The notes beneath the pieces are model-generated. The model was not told the DNA's origin. It worked only from the letters and a program-made list of their open reading frames with translations, and did no database searches. A program made the position numbers and the translations under genes. A DNA stretch of 43,136 bases, taken from assembly GCF_004348995.1 (NCBI RefSeq), contig NZ_SMKQ01000055.1, forward strand, positions 1 to 43,136, written 5' to 3'. Origin of the DNA: Nonomuraea terrae (lineage in GTDB: Bacteria; Actinomycetota; Actinomycetes; Streptosporangiales; Streptosporangiaceae). Shown piece by piece: positions 34,424 to 42,740 of this stretch (positions are counted from its first letter, which is position 1; every line of letters starts with the position of its first letter).

Positions 34424-36325
34424 GTGGAAAACACGCACAACACAGAGCGTCACGAATACGACGTCGTCGTCATCGGCGCCGGCGGCGCCGGGCTGCGGGC
34501 CGCGATCGAGGCCCGCCAGCAGGGCAAGAGGACGGCGATCGTCTGCAAGTCGCTGTTCGGCAAGGCGCACACCGTCATGGCCGAGGGCGGCGCCGCCGCG
34601 GCGATGGGCAACGTCAACCCGGACGACAACTGGATGGTGCACTTCCGTGACACCATGCGGGGCGGCAAGTTCCTGAACAACTGGCGGATGGCCGAGCTGC
34701 ACGCCAAGGAGGCGCCCGACCGGGTCTGGGAGCTCGAGGCCTGGGGCGCGCTGTTCGACCGCACCAAAGACGGCAAGATCAGCCAGCGGAACTTCGGCGG
34801 GCACGAGTACCCGCGGCTCGCACACGTGGGCGACCGTACCGGCCTGGAGATGATCCGCACCCTGCAGCAGCGCGTCGTCGCGCTCCAGCAGGAGGACCAC
34901 GAGACGCACGGCGACTACGAGGCCTACATCAAGGTCTTCGCCGAGTGCACGGTCACCCGGCTGCTCAAGGACGGCGACCGGATCTCGGGCGCGTTCGGCT
35001 ACTGGCGCGAGTCCGGAAATTTCGTGCTTTTCGATGCTCCCGCGGTGGTCCTCGCGACCGGCGGCATCGGCAAGTCGTACGTCGTCACCTCCAACTCCTG
35101 GGAGTACACCGGAGACGGCCACGCCCTGGCCCTGCTCGCCGGCGCGAACCTCATCAACATGGAGTTCATCCAGTTCCACCCCACCGGGATGGTCTGGCCG
35201 CCCTCCGTGCGCGGCATCCTCGTCACCGAGTCCGTACGCGGTGACGGCGGCGTGCTGCGCAACTCCGAGGGCAAGCGCTTCATGTTCGACTACATCCCCG
35301 AGGTGTTCAAGCACCAGTACGCCACCACCGAGGAGGAGGCCGACCGCTGGTACACCGACCAGGCCAACAACCGGCGCCCGCCGGAGCTGCTGCCGCGTGA
35401 CGAGGTGGCCCGCGCGATCAACGCCGAGGTGAAGGCCGGGCGCGGATCCCCGCAGGGCGGCGTCTTCCTCGACGTCTCCACCCGGCTGCCCGCCGAGGAG
35501 ATCAAGCGGCGGCTGCCGTCGATGCACCACCAGTTCAAGGAGCTGGCCGACGTCGACATCACCGCCGAGCCCATGCAGGTGGGTCCGACCTGCCACTACG
35601 TCATGGGCGGCGTCGAGGTCGACGCCGACACCGGCGCGGCGGCCGTGCCCGGTCTGTTCGCGGCCGGCGAGGTGTCCGGCGGCATGCACGGCTCCAACCG
35701 GCTGGGCGGCAACTCGCTGTCCGACCTGCTGGTCTTCGGCCGCCGGGCGGGCGCGGGCGCGGCGGCGTACGTCGACGAGCTGGCCGGCCGCCCCAAGGTG
35801 CTCCCGGAGCAGGTGGAGTCCGCGCGGCAGGAGGCCCTCGCGCCGCTCGGCCGCAGCGGCGACAACCCGTACGAGGTGCACCACGAGCTCCAGCGGACGA
35901 TGAACGACCTGGTCGGCATCATCCGCAAGGCCGAGGAGGTCTCCGAGGCCCTGCAGGTCGTCGAGAAACTCAAGGAACGCGTCAAGATGGTCGGGGCGGC
36001 CGGTTCCGCCGTCTACAACCCGGGTTGGCATCTCGCGATCGACCTGCGCAACATGGTGTTGGTGTCGGAATGCGTGGCGCGCGCCGCGCTCATGCGCGAA
36101 GAGAGCCGCGGCGGCCACACGCGCGACGACTTCCCGGCGATGGACCCGAAGTGGCGCCGCAAGCTGCTCCTCTGCTCCCTGGGCGACGGCTCCGCCGTCA
36201 AGGTGGAGGAGAAGGCGCAGCAGCAGATGCGCGACGACCTCATCACGCTGTTCGACCGGGACGAGCTGACGAAGTACCTCACCGACGAAGAGATGGCCGA
36301 GTTCGACGGGATAGCGAAGTCATGA
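34424..36325 (+). CDS. sdhA: Flavoprotein subunit of the second succinate dehydrogenase / fumarate reductase
   Basis: A 633-residue SdhA/FrdA family protein: FAD-binding GAGGAGLRAA (residues about 14-23), a covalent-FAD His in GKAHTVMAEGG, and substrate-site segments QFHPTGMVWP, TESVRGDGG and HGSNRLGGNSL. It lacks close similarity to the sdhA at 26948 in loop lengths, so it is not a recent duplicate. It oxidises succinate or reduces fumarate; direction cannot be told. GTG 34424 has AAGGA at 34410-34414. The stop overlaps the next gene (ATGA). Confidence 0.94.
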   Translation: MENTHNTERHEYDVVVIGAGGAGLRAAIEARQQGKRTAIVCKSLFGKAHTVMAEGGAAAAMGNVNPDDNWMVHFRDTMRGGKFLNNWRMAELHAKEAPDRVWELEAWGALFDRTKDGKISQRNFGGHEYPRLAHVGDRTGLEMIRTLQQRVVALQQEDHETHGDYEAYIKVFAECTVTRLLKDGDRISGAFGYWRESGNFVLFDAPAVVLATGGIGKSYVVTSNSWEYTGDGHALALLAGANLINMEFIQFHPTGMVWPPSVRGILVTESVRGDGGVLRNSEGKRFMFDYIPEVFKHQYATTEEEADRWYTDQANNRRPPELLPRDEVARAINAEVKAGRGSPQGGVFLDVSTRLPAEEIKRRLPSMHHQFKELADVDITAEPMQVGPTCHYVMGGVEVDADTGAAAVPGLFAAGEVSGGMHGSNRLGGNSLSDLLVFGRRAGAGAAAYVDELAGRPKVLPEQVESARQEALAPLGRSGDNPYEVHHELQRTMNDLVGIIRKAEEVSEALQVVEKLKERVKMVGAAGSAVYNPGWHLAIDLRNMVLVSECVARAALMREESRGGHTRDDFPAMDPKWRRKLLLCSLGDGSAVKVEEKAQQQMRDDLITLFDRDELTKYLTDEEMAEFDGIAKS

Positions 36326-37071
36326 GCTACAAGGCAAAGTTCAAGGTCTGGCGCGGTGAGGGCGGCGAGGGCAGGCTCGAGGACTTCACCGTGGAGGTCA
36401 ACGAGGGCGAGGTCGTCCTCGACATCATCCACCGCCTCCAGGCCACCCAGGCGCCCGACCTCGCGGTGCGCTGGAACTGCAAGGCGGGCAAGTGCGGCTC
36501 GTGCAGCATGGAGATCAACGGCAAGCCCCGGCTCGGCTGCATGACGCGCATGTCCACCTTCGACGAGGACGAGACCATCACGGTCACCCCGATGCGGACG
36601 TTCCCCGTCATCAAGGACCTCGTCACCGACGTGTCGTACAACTACCAGAAGGCCCGGGAGATCCCGTCCTTCACGCCGCCGGCCGGCGTCCGGCCGGGCG
36701 AATACCGGATGAAGCAGGTCGACGTCGAGCGGTCCCAGGAGTTCCGCAAGTGCATCGAGTGCTTCATGTGCAACAACGTCTGCCACGTGATCCGCGACCA
36801 CGAGGAGAACAAGACCAACTTCTCCGGTCCGCGCTTCCTCATGCGGATCGCCGAGCTTGACATGCACCCGTACGACGTGGCCGACCGGCAGGAGGCGGCG
36901 CAGGAGGAGCACGGGCTCGGCTACTGCAACATCACCAAGTGCTGCACCGAGGTGTGCCCCGAACACATCAAGATCACCGACAACGCGCTGATCCCGATGA
37001 AGGAACGCGTGGTCGACCGCAAGTACGACCCGCTGGTCTGGCTCGGCGACAAGATCTTCAGGCGCAAGTAG
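36322..37071 (+). CDS. sdhB: Iron-sulfur subunit of the second succinate dehydrogenase / fumarate reductase
   Basis: A 249-residue protein with the ferredoxin-type CKAGKCGSCSM and RLGCMTR Cys for [2Fe-2S], then CIECFMCNNVCHV and CNITKCCTEVCPEH for the [4Fe-4S] and [3Fe-4S] clusters. It transfers electrons between the flavoprotein at 34424 and the anchor at 33623. ATG 36322 overlaps the preceding stop by 4 bases. Last gene of the operon, followed by a strong hairpin. Confidence 0.95.
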   Translation: MSYKAKFKVWRGEGGEGRLEDFTVEVNEGEVVLDIIHRLQATQAPDLAVRWNCKAGKCGSCSMEINGKPRLGCMTRMSTFDEDETITVTPMRTFPVIKDLVTDVSYNYQKAREIPSFTPPAGVRPGEYRMKQVDVERSQEFRKCIECFMCNNVCHVIRDHEENKTNFSGPRFLMRIAELDMHPYDVADRQEAAQEEHGLGYCNITKCCTEVCPEHIKITDNALIPMKERVVDRKYDPLVWLGDKIFRRK

Positions 37072-37087
37072 CCGCGTGAAACGCAAC

Positions 37088-37120
37088 GGCGGGGGCCGGT
37101 CGTGACGACCGGCCCCCGCC
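37088..37120. terminator. Bidirectional hairpin after the second sdh operon
   Basis: Perfect 15-bp stem (37088-37102 with 37106-37120) and a three-base loop tga. It lies between the stop at 37071 and the convergent stop at 37138. There is no U tract, but the stem is very stable. Confidence 0.85.
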
Positions 37121-37137
37121 ATGCTGTCCGGGTGCGG

Positions 37138-38463
37138 CTACTTCTTGCGGCGCGAGCCCTTGCGCCTGCCGCCGGGCTGCGGTTGCTCCTCGGTCACGGG
37201 CAGCGGCTGCACGGCCGTCGCCTCCACGTCGGGCGGCAGGTACGGCGGCGGCTCGTATCCCTCGCCGGGGTCGTCCGAAACGGGCTTCTTCGGGGTGAAC
37301 AGCGAGCCCGGTTCCATCCAGGGCTCCGCGTCGCCCGCCTCCGCGGCCGAGGCGGGGCCGAGCGGCGGCACCGGCCCCTCGTACGGGTCGGCGCCGCCCG
37401 GCGGGATGTCGCCCGGGAGCGGCTCCGGGGCGATCACCGGCTCGAACAGACTCCGCTCACGCGCCGGCTCGTCCGGCTCGCGGGTCGCCCCGGGCGGCTC
37501 GGGCGGCTCGTTGGTGGAGACGAACTCCTCCGGACGCAGCACCACAGGCTCCGGCGGCGTGGGCGGCTCCTGTCCGTACCCCTGGGGCGGGTACGGCGCG
37601 CTCGGCTCCGGGTAGCCCGGGCCGTAGCCGGGCTGGCCGCTCGGATAGGTCTGCACCGGCACGAAACTGATGATCGGCGCGTACGCCGTCCCGCCCGGGT
37701 AGCCGGGCGACGGGAAGCCGGCCGAGGCGTACCCGGGCCCTGCCGGGTAACCGCCCGCCGGAGGCATGTCCGGCCGCCCCAGCTGCGGGCCCGCCTTCCG
37801 TACGGCGGCCGCGTGGGCCATGCGGCGCAGCCGTCCCTCGAAGATCAGCACGGCGAAGAGCGCGAGCAGCACCAGCACCAGCGCCGGGATGCTGAGCTGC
37901 TGCGCCATGGCCCGCTGGTCGTACTCGGGCGCCGCGTTGCGCAGCTCCAGCGGCACCTCCTCGGAGGAGGCGACCTGCGTCTCGCTCGGCACGACCGGCG
38001 GGATGGTCTCGCTCGGCGCGATGGCCGGCATCTCGACCGACTGCTCCGGGGTGGGCGTGGTCGGCACCACCGGGACCTCGGCGGACTGGGTGGGCAGCGG
38101 CTGCGGGTTCTGTGTGATGGCCGGCGGCGGGGTCGCGGGGGAGCTGGTGGTCTTCGTCGGCTTCGGAGACCTGGTGGTCTTCGTCGGGGTCGAGCTCGGA
38201 GTCGCGGTGACGGTCTTGGTGATCGTCGTCTCCGGATGCTCCTGGTCTTCCGGGCCTTCGACCGTCGGCGAGCCGAGGGTCGTGGTGACCGTGACGGTCG
38301 TCTCGGGGACGATGTCGCAGACCTCGCCGACGTCACAGGGCGGGACGGGGTCCAGCGCCACCGCGGCGCTAGCACTCTGCATGACGAACGGCGTCACCGC
38401 CACGCCGGTCAGGCCGAGCGCCAGGACGACAGCGGACACGGCTGTCGCTCTCCTGCGTGCCAC
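37138..38463 (-). CDS. Bitopic Pro/Thr-rich membrane protein, function unknown
   Basis: 441 residues: a signal peptide (1 to about 33, ending ASA), an extracellular Thr/Pro/Ser-rich part with TVTVTTT and KTVTATPSSTPTKTT stretches, one membrane helix (about 190-209), and a cytoplasmic Pro/Gly/Tyr-rich tail of about 230 residues ending in KGSRRKK. Two Cys (about 43 and 49) may form a disulfide. The stalk resembles the partial protein at 1-832. No family is recognised. It is on the same strand as the collagen-like gene, 74 bp downstream of it, and may be cotranscribed. Confidence 0.75.
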   Translation of the reverse strand: MARRRATAVSAVVLALGLTGVAVTPFVMQSASAAVALDPVPPCDVGEVCDIVPETTVTVTTTLGSPTVEGPEDQEHPETTITKTVTATPSSTPTKTTRSPKPTKTTSSPATPPPAITQNPQPLPTQSAEVPVVPTTPTPEQSVEMPAIAPSETIPPVVPSETQVASSEEVPLELRNAAPEYDQRAMAQQLSIPALVLVLLALFAVLIFEGRLRRMAHAAAVRKAGPQLGRPDMPPAGGYPAGPGYASAGFPSPGYPGGTAYAPIISFVPVQTYPSGQPGYGPGYPEPSAPYPPQGYGQEPPTPPEPVVLRPEEFVSTNEPPEPPGATREPDEPARERSLFEPVIAPEPLPGDIPPGGADPYEGPVPPLGPASAAEAGDAEPWMEPGSLFTPKKPVSDDPGEGYEPPPYLPPDVEATAVQPLPVTEEQPQPGGRRKGSRRKK

Positions 38464-38525
38464 CGGTGTCCTCCGCGTAGTCCCGGAACCTTGGTCAAGG
38501 GAATACTAGTCGGGGAAAAGCAACA

Positions 38526-38541
38526 GTAAAGCCTCCTTTAC
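38526..38541. terminator. Short AT-rich hairpin after the collagen-like gene
   Basis: GTAAAG (38526-38531) and CTTTAC (38536-38541) form a 6-bp stem with a 4-base loop, overlapping the stop codon of the collagen-like gene. On the minus strand it is followed by a T-rich stretch. Weak. Confidence 0.35.
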
Positions 38542-40538
38542 AGCACCTTTTTCCGGTTACGGCCTCGTTGTACCGTGCCAATGATCCACAGGGTCGCCAT
38601 CAGCACGCCGACTCCCCCCGCGACCATGAACATCCCGCGCTGCCCTTCGACCAGGCTCACGCTTTCACCATCCCTTACGGGCCTGGCGGACGTGGCCAGC
38701 TCCCAAGGCAACGGCGCCTCACTTCCGGCACCTTCCCCCTGGAACGCGGCAATCCCCCCACCGGTAGCCGGCAACTGCACCCCACCAGGCACTTGCCCCG
38801 CCACACCGGGCACGCCCCCCGGCTGGCCCGCCACACCGGGCTGCCCACTGGTGACACCCGGCTGGCCCGCCACACCGGGCTGCCCACTGCTGACACCCGG
38901 CTGACCGGCAACGCCGGGCTGCCCTGTGGCCGCCCCCGGCTGACCGGCCGCACCAGGCTGCCCCGCGGTGACACCCGGCTGGCCCGCCACACCAGGCTGC
39001 CCCCCAGCGACACCCGGCTGACCCGCGGCTCCCTGCTGACTGCTGCTCGTACCAGCCTGACCGGTCGCCGCACCCGGCTTGGCGCCTTGCTGGCCGGTCA
39101 CTCGCGGCCGGCCTCCCACGGCACGCGGCGCGTCGGACAGAGTCTGCGGCGAAACCCCGGCGGAGGCGTCGGCTCCACCTTGCCCAGGCCCCTGCGCGAG
39201 CACTCGCCCGACTCCGTCGGCCCGTCCTCCGCCATCGGCCTGCCCAGGCCGGCGCTCCACGGCTTCGACCCGCGCGACCCGCCGCTCATCCACTGCTCCG
39301 CCGCCGTCAGGATCGACGTGGGCCACGCCCAGCCTGTCGGGAACCTCCACAACCGGCGTTCCCCCGACACCGTCCTGAGCCGAAGCACCCTCGGCATCCG
39401 CCTGACCGGAGACTCCCCCCACAACACCGACCCCAACGGGCCGCCCGTCCGCATCCGTACGGACAAGGGGCCGCGTTCCGGCGGCGGGCCTCCCTGAGCC
39501 GGACGGACCGGTCCCGGCAGCGGGCCGGCGCGTACCAGCGGACGGCGAGCCCGTACCGGCGGCGGGCGGGCGCGCGCCGATGGTGGCCGAGCGTGGGACG
39601 ACGACGCCCGTCAGTTGCCCGGTGGCGGTACCGGTCGCGTTCGTGGAGGCGCCTGTCTGCGCCGGGTCGGTCGTGCCGGCATCGAGCTTCTGGACGGTCA
39701 GGGCGGCGATCCTGCTCATCGTGGTCAGCCCGCCGTCCGAGGCGGAGCGCATCCTGGCCACCGCCGCGAGCACCACTTCCTCGGCCCCGGCGGGCGCGGT
39801 CACCGTGACGTCCACGGCCCGCTCGCCGCTGATGTTCCCCAGCCGGCACACCCGCGCTCCGGTCGGCCCACCGCCCACCGCGGCCGACTCGCCAGCGGCG
39901 GCCGGCGCCTCCACCGCGCCCGACGTTCCCGCCCCGGCCGGGGCCTCCACCGCAGTAGCCGTTCCCCCCGCGACGGGCGCCTCCACGGCAGCCTGTACGC
40001 CCGCGGGAGGCGTCCCCTCGGCAACCGGCGTGCCCCCGGCAGCAGGTGCCTGTGCGGCGGTCAGCGCCTCCGCCGTAGTCGGCATGCCCACGGCGGTGAG
40101 GGCCTGCGCGGCCAGCCCGCTCTCCGCACGCCCGAAACCGGCCTCTGTCACAGCAGCGGCGCCAGGAACCCCGGTCGCACCGCCACCGAGACCACCAGCG
40201 AGGTCACTACCGAGGTCACTGCCGGGACCGCCATCGGCACCCGTGACAGCACCAGCGCCTGCTCCGGCCCCAAGGCCCGGATCACCGCCCGCCGGTACGC
40301 AGGACACCTCACCCAGCGCCTCCGCCGGGTTGGCCGCCACCGCGACCTTGGCTCCACGGCCCATCCCGTTCAGGCGCACCCTGAAGCGCTGCACATCGCC
40401 GGTCCTGACCCATTTTCCGGTGCCCTCGGCTCCGTTCTCCCGCTCGAGCACCAGCGAAACCCCCGTCGCCGCCCACGGAACAGAGGGAACCGCCGCCAGA
40501 ATCAGGGCCCCGGCAATGATCCAGCCACGCCGCATCAT
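38538..40538 (-). CDS. Collagen-like Gly/Ala/Pro-rich surface protein with LPATG and C-terminal membrane helix
   Basis: 666 residues from ATG 40538 (gggggag just upstream; 40535 is also possible): a signal peptide, a folded segment with two Cys (SCVPAGG and ARVCRLG) split by an Ala/Gly/Pro insert, a long low-complexity region, and a collagen-like stretch of 13-residue units QPGVxxGQPGVAG. LPATGGG follows. About 45 residues later come a membrane helix (MFMVAGGVGVLMATLWIIGTV) and the basic tail RGRNRKK. A normal sortase substrate has LPxTG right before the helix, so sorting is doubtful. Probably a cell-surface stalk; function unknown. Confidence 0.75.
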   Translation of the reverse strand: MMRRGWIIAGALILAAVPSVPWAATGVSLVLERENGAEGTGKWVRTGDVQRFRVRLNGMGRGAKVAVAANPAEALGEVSCVPAGGDPGLGAGAGAGAVTGADGGPGSDLGSDLAGGLGGGATGVPGAAAVTEAGFGRAESGLAAQALTAVGMPTTAEALTAAQAPAAGGTPVAEGTPPAGVQAAVEAPVAGGTATAVEAPAGAGTSGAVEAPAAAGESAAVGGGPTGARVCRLGNISGERAVDVTVTAPAGAEEVVLAAVARMRSASDGGLTTMSRIAALTVQKLDAGTTDPAQTGASTNATGTATGQLTGVVVPRSATIGARPPAAGTGSPSAGTRRPAAGTGPSGSGRPAAGTRPLVRTDADGRPVGVGVVGGVSGQADAEGASAQDGVGGTPVVEVPDRLGVAHVDPDGGGAVDERRVARVEAVERRPGQADGGGRADGVGRVLAQGPGQGGADASAGVSPQTLSDAPRAVGGRPRVTGQQGAKPGAATGQAGTSSSQQGAAGQPGVAGGQPGVAGQPGVTAGQPGAAGQPGAATGQPGVAGQPGVSSGQPGVAGQPGVTSGQPGVAGQPGGVPGVAGQVPGGVQLPATGGGIAAFQGEGAGSEAPLPWELATSARPVRDGESVSLVEGQRGMFMVAGGVGVLMATLWIIGTVQRGRNRKKVL
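38826..39020 (-). repeat. Five 39-bp tandem repeats coding for collagen-like units
   Basis: Units start at 38826, 38865, 38904, 38943 and 38982. The first two differ by one base, and the others are more diverged. Each codes for 13 residues of the type QPGVxxGQPGVAG. They keep the frame, so copy number can vary without breaking the protein. Confidence 0.92.
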
Positions 40539-40613
40539 TCCAGCTCCCCCGCTGCGACAAATCACATGGAGTAACCATTGTGTCACAGAGAGGCACGACC
40601 CAATCCTAATGCC

Positions 40614-41009
40614 CTAGTCGCGGACGAGGAGATTCTCGACCGTCTTCATGACCGGAAGATCAGCTCCGAGCCAGTCCACGGAGTAGTACTCCCCCGGCCC
40701 CAGCCACCGCAACGCCAGGTGCTCGCGGGCCTGCGGCGTGCCCGAGGCCAGGGAGCACAACCAGACACGCATGACGTACCCGTCGGCGAGCGGCCAGTCG
40801 TCGCCGACGCGTTCGCCCACGGCGATCTCCACGCCGAGCTCCTCCCGGCACTCCCGCACGAGCGCCGCCTCCTCGCCCTCGCCAGGATCGACCTTGCCGC
40901 CGGGAAACTCCCAGCCACCGGCGAGCGCGGCCGGCTCGGCGCGCTGCGCCGCCAGCACCCGCCCGCCGGAGGCGACGATCACTGCGGCCACGACCACGAC
41001 CGCGCTCAT
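40614..41009 (-). CDS. NUDIX hydrolase (MutT-like)
   Basis: A 131-residue single-domain protein with a full Nudix box GGKVDPGEGEEAALVRECRE followed by ELGV (about residues 37-60): GX5EX7REUXEEXGU. The size and the WEFPGGK entry resemble MutT-type (d)NTP pyrophosphatases such as 8-oxo-dGTP diphosphatase, but the substrate is not certain. ATG 41009 lies 13 bp after the stop of the LT-NlpC/P60 gene, on the same strand. Confidence 0.9.
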   Translation of the reverse strand: MSAVVVVAAVIVASGGRVLAAQRAEPAALAGGWEFPGGKVDPGEGEEAALVRECREELGVEIAVGERVGDDWPLADGYVMRVWLCSLASGTPQAREHLALRWLGPGEYYSVDWLGADLPVMKTVENLLVRD

Positions 41010-41022
41010 GTGGTGACTGTCC

Positions 41023-42117
41023 TCATAGCGTGGAATTCTGCAGCCTCTTCAGCTGCTCCTGAACATCGGGGTTCTGCAGGGGACGGGTGAAGCCCACCCG
41101 GTTCGTACGCGACTCGTAGCTCGTGACCTTGATGGGCCCGCACAGCCGGCAGCGTGCCTCCAGCATCTTGCCCTTCGACACGACCAGCCCGACATGTCCG
41201 GGGTTGTCGGGGGACGTCCCCGGCCCGGAATTGAAGAACACCAGGTCTCCGGGCTGCTCCTGCCCTTCTAACACCTTCACGCCGAACGGCCACTGCCCGA
41301 ACGTCGTACGCGGGATCGACAGCCCCGCCTCCCGGTAGGCCGCGTAGATGACCCCCGAGCAGTCGAACGCGTCGGGCCCGGTGCCGCCCCACAGGTACGG
41401 CTTGCCGCGCTGCTCCAGCGCGTACGCCAGAATCTTGGCCACGACGTCGCTCGGCGCGGCGTCGACCAGCGGTTCGTCGCACTCCTCCGACGCCTGCGGC
41501 GGCACCTCGACCTCGCCCGACTGGGCGTAGGTGCGGGCGATCTCCTCGACCTGGTCGACGTACCACCAGGCGCGGTTGTAGACGAACAACGCGCGGCGCA
41601 CGTTCTCGGGGGCGCCGTTGCGCTTGAGCATCTTCGCGGCGCCCAGGATGGCGTCGGCGGGGTTGTAGACGTCGCCCACGCCGTCGCCGTCACCGTCGGA
41701 GGCGTACCCGTTGAACGTCGACGACATCGGGACTCTGGCCTTGCCGCCCCACGTGGAGATGAGGAACTGCATCGGCCCTGCGGCGCCGGCGTGGTTGGTG
41801 CCGCTCTTGACGCCCGGCAGGCTGGAGCGGCCGTGGTCGGTCTCGCGCTTGCCCACGGCGGCCAGGATGTTCCACTGGACGCCGATCCGCTCGCCGTACT
41901 CCTGGTACAGCTCCAGGTACTCGGACGGGATGTCGGAGGCCGCCGAGTCGGAGGCCTCCTCCACCTGCGCGGTGTCGTCGCAGTCGACGGCCGTGCCGCC
42001 GTTGTTGAGGAACGACGGCATCGAGATCAGCAGCATCGGCGAGACGATGACCGCCACGAGCAGGAGCGCCCCGGCCACGCCGATCAGCACGGCGAGGCGC
42101 GTCGGTGAGAGTCTCAA
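41023..42117 (-). CDS. Lytic transglycosylase fused to NlpC/P60 peptidase (conjugation-type cell wall hydrolase)
   Basis: From TTG 42117, which overlaps the preceding stop by 4 bases, it codes for 364 residues. One N-terminal membrane helix (about 7-31) is followed by a transglycosylase domain with the catalytic Glu in VGKRETDHG and the family motif GAAGPMQFLISTWG. The NlpC/P60 domain has the Cys in FDCSGVIYAAYREAG, the His in GHVGLVVSKG and then LEA. It would cut both glycan and peptide in the wall. Such two-domain enzymes are typical of Gram-positive conjugation and secretion systems (VirB1-like). A longer start at 42174 overlaps the upstream gene and is not favoured. Confidence 0.88.
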   Translation of the reverse strand: MRLSPTRLAVLIGVAGALLLVAVIVSPMLLISMPSFLNNGGTAVDCDDTAQVEEASDSAASDIPSEYLELYQEYGERIGVQWNILAAVGKRETDHGRSSLPGVKSGTNHAGAAGPMQFLISTWGGKARVPMSSTFNGYASDGDGDGVGDVYNPADAILGAAKMLKRNGAPENVRRALFVYNRAWWYVDQVEEIARTYAQSGEVEVPPQASEECDEPLVDAAPSDVVAKILAYALEQRGKPYLWGGTGPDAFDCSGVIYAAYREAGLSIPRTTFGQWPFGVKVLEGQEQPGDLVFFNSGPGTSPDNPGHVGLVVSKGKMLEARCRLCGPIKVTSYESRTNRVGFTRPLQNPDVQEQLKRLQNSTL

Positions 42118-42737
42118 CCCGAGGTGTCTCCCTCCTGGCCCTCGGTGGCCGGCAGGATGTCGTAGATGCGCCAATCGGATCCGAGCTGGCTCACCGTGAC
42201 CGCGTAGTCCTCGGTGACGGCCTGGTCGGAGCTGTTGGAGTCGATCTGGCGGGTCGCGGTGACGACGAAGACGATGGAGCTCCTCTCGACCTGCCTGATC
42301 TCCTTCAGCCGCGCCGTGGCCGTGGAGACCAGCTGGTCGTCGCGCTCCTCCTCGACGGTGCCCGCCGACGTCCGGGTGCGGGCCAGCGTGTTGCCGAGCT
42401 CGGCGGTGGTGTACGCCTTGAGCCGCGCCGCGTAGGCCGCAGCGTCCTCGTCGTAGCGGAAGGTGCCGTACTCGGCGGTGAACCGCTCGGCGAGGTCGGC
42501 CGCCGCGGCGAGTTGCTCCTCGGTCATCGGCAGGTACGCGTACACGTCGAACGGCTCGTCGCTCGCCGTCGCCAGCGGCGTGCTGGACGCCACGGCGGCG
42601 CTGGTGGCCCGGGCCTCCGGCTCGGCCGGCTCGGGCTCGGGCGGATCGGACCAGAGCGTCAGGTAGAGGCCAACCGCCGCCAAGACCACGGCGATGGCGG
42701 CGAAGGCCACCCCCCGCCGGTCACCTGGCTGCGCCAT
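42114..42737 (-). CDS. Bitopic membrane protein, VirB8/TcpC-like candidate
   Basis: 207 residues: a short cytoplasmic N-terminus, one membrane helix (about 10-28), a Pro/Glu/Ala linker, and an outside domain (about 75-200) of mixed helices and strands ending with SDWRIYDILP. The layout and the last strand pattern resemble the NTF2-like fold of VirB8/TcpC conjugation proteins, but this is inferred from shape and context, not from a clear motif. It lies 3 bp after the Gly/Ser/Arg-rich gene and overlaps the LT-NlpC/P60 gene, so the three form one operon. Confidence 0.6.
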   Translation of the reverse strand: MAQPGDRRGVAFAAIAVVLAAVGLYLTLWSDPPEPEPAEPEARATSAAVASSTPLATASDEPFDVYAYLPMTEEQLAAAADLAERFTAEYGTFRYDEDAAAYAARLKAYTTAELGNTLARTRTSAGTVEEERDDQLVSTATARLKEIRQVERSSIVFVVTATRQIDSNSSDQAVTEDYAVTVSQLGSDWRIYDILPATEGQEGDTSG

Positions 42738-42740
42738 GTA

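Noticed and set aside
38826..39020. 39-bp repeats as a CRISPR array
   Set aside because: The units are contiguous with no spacers and keep an open frame for a Gly/Pro-rich protein.
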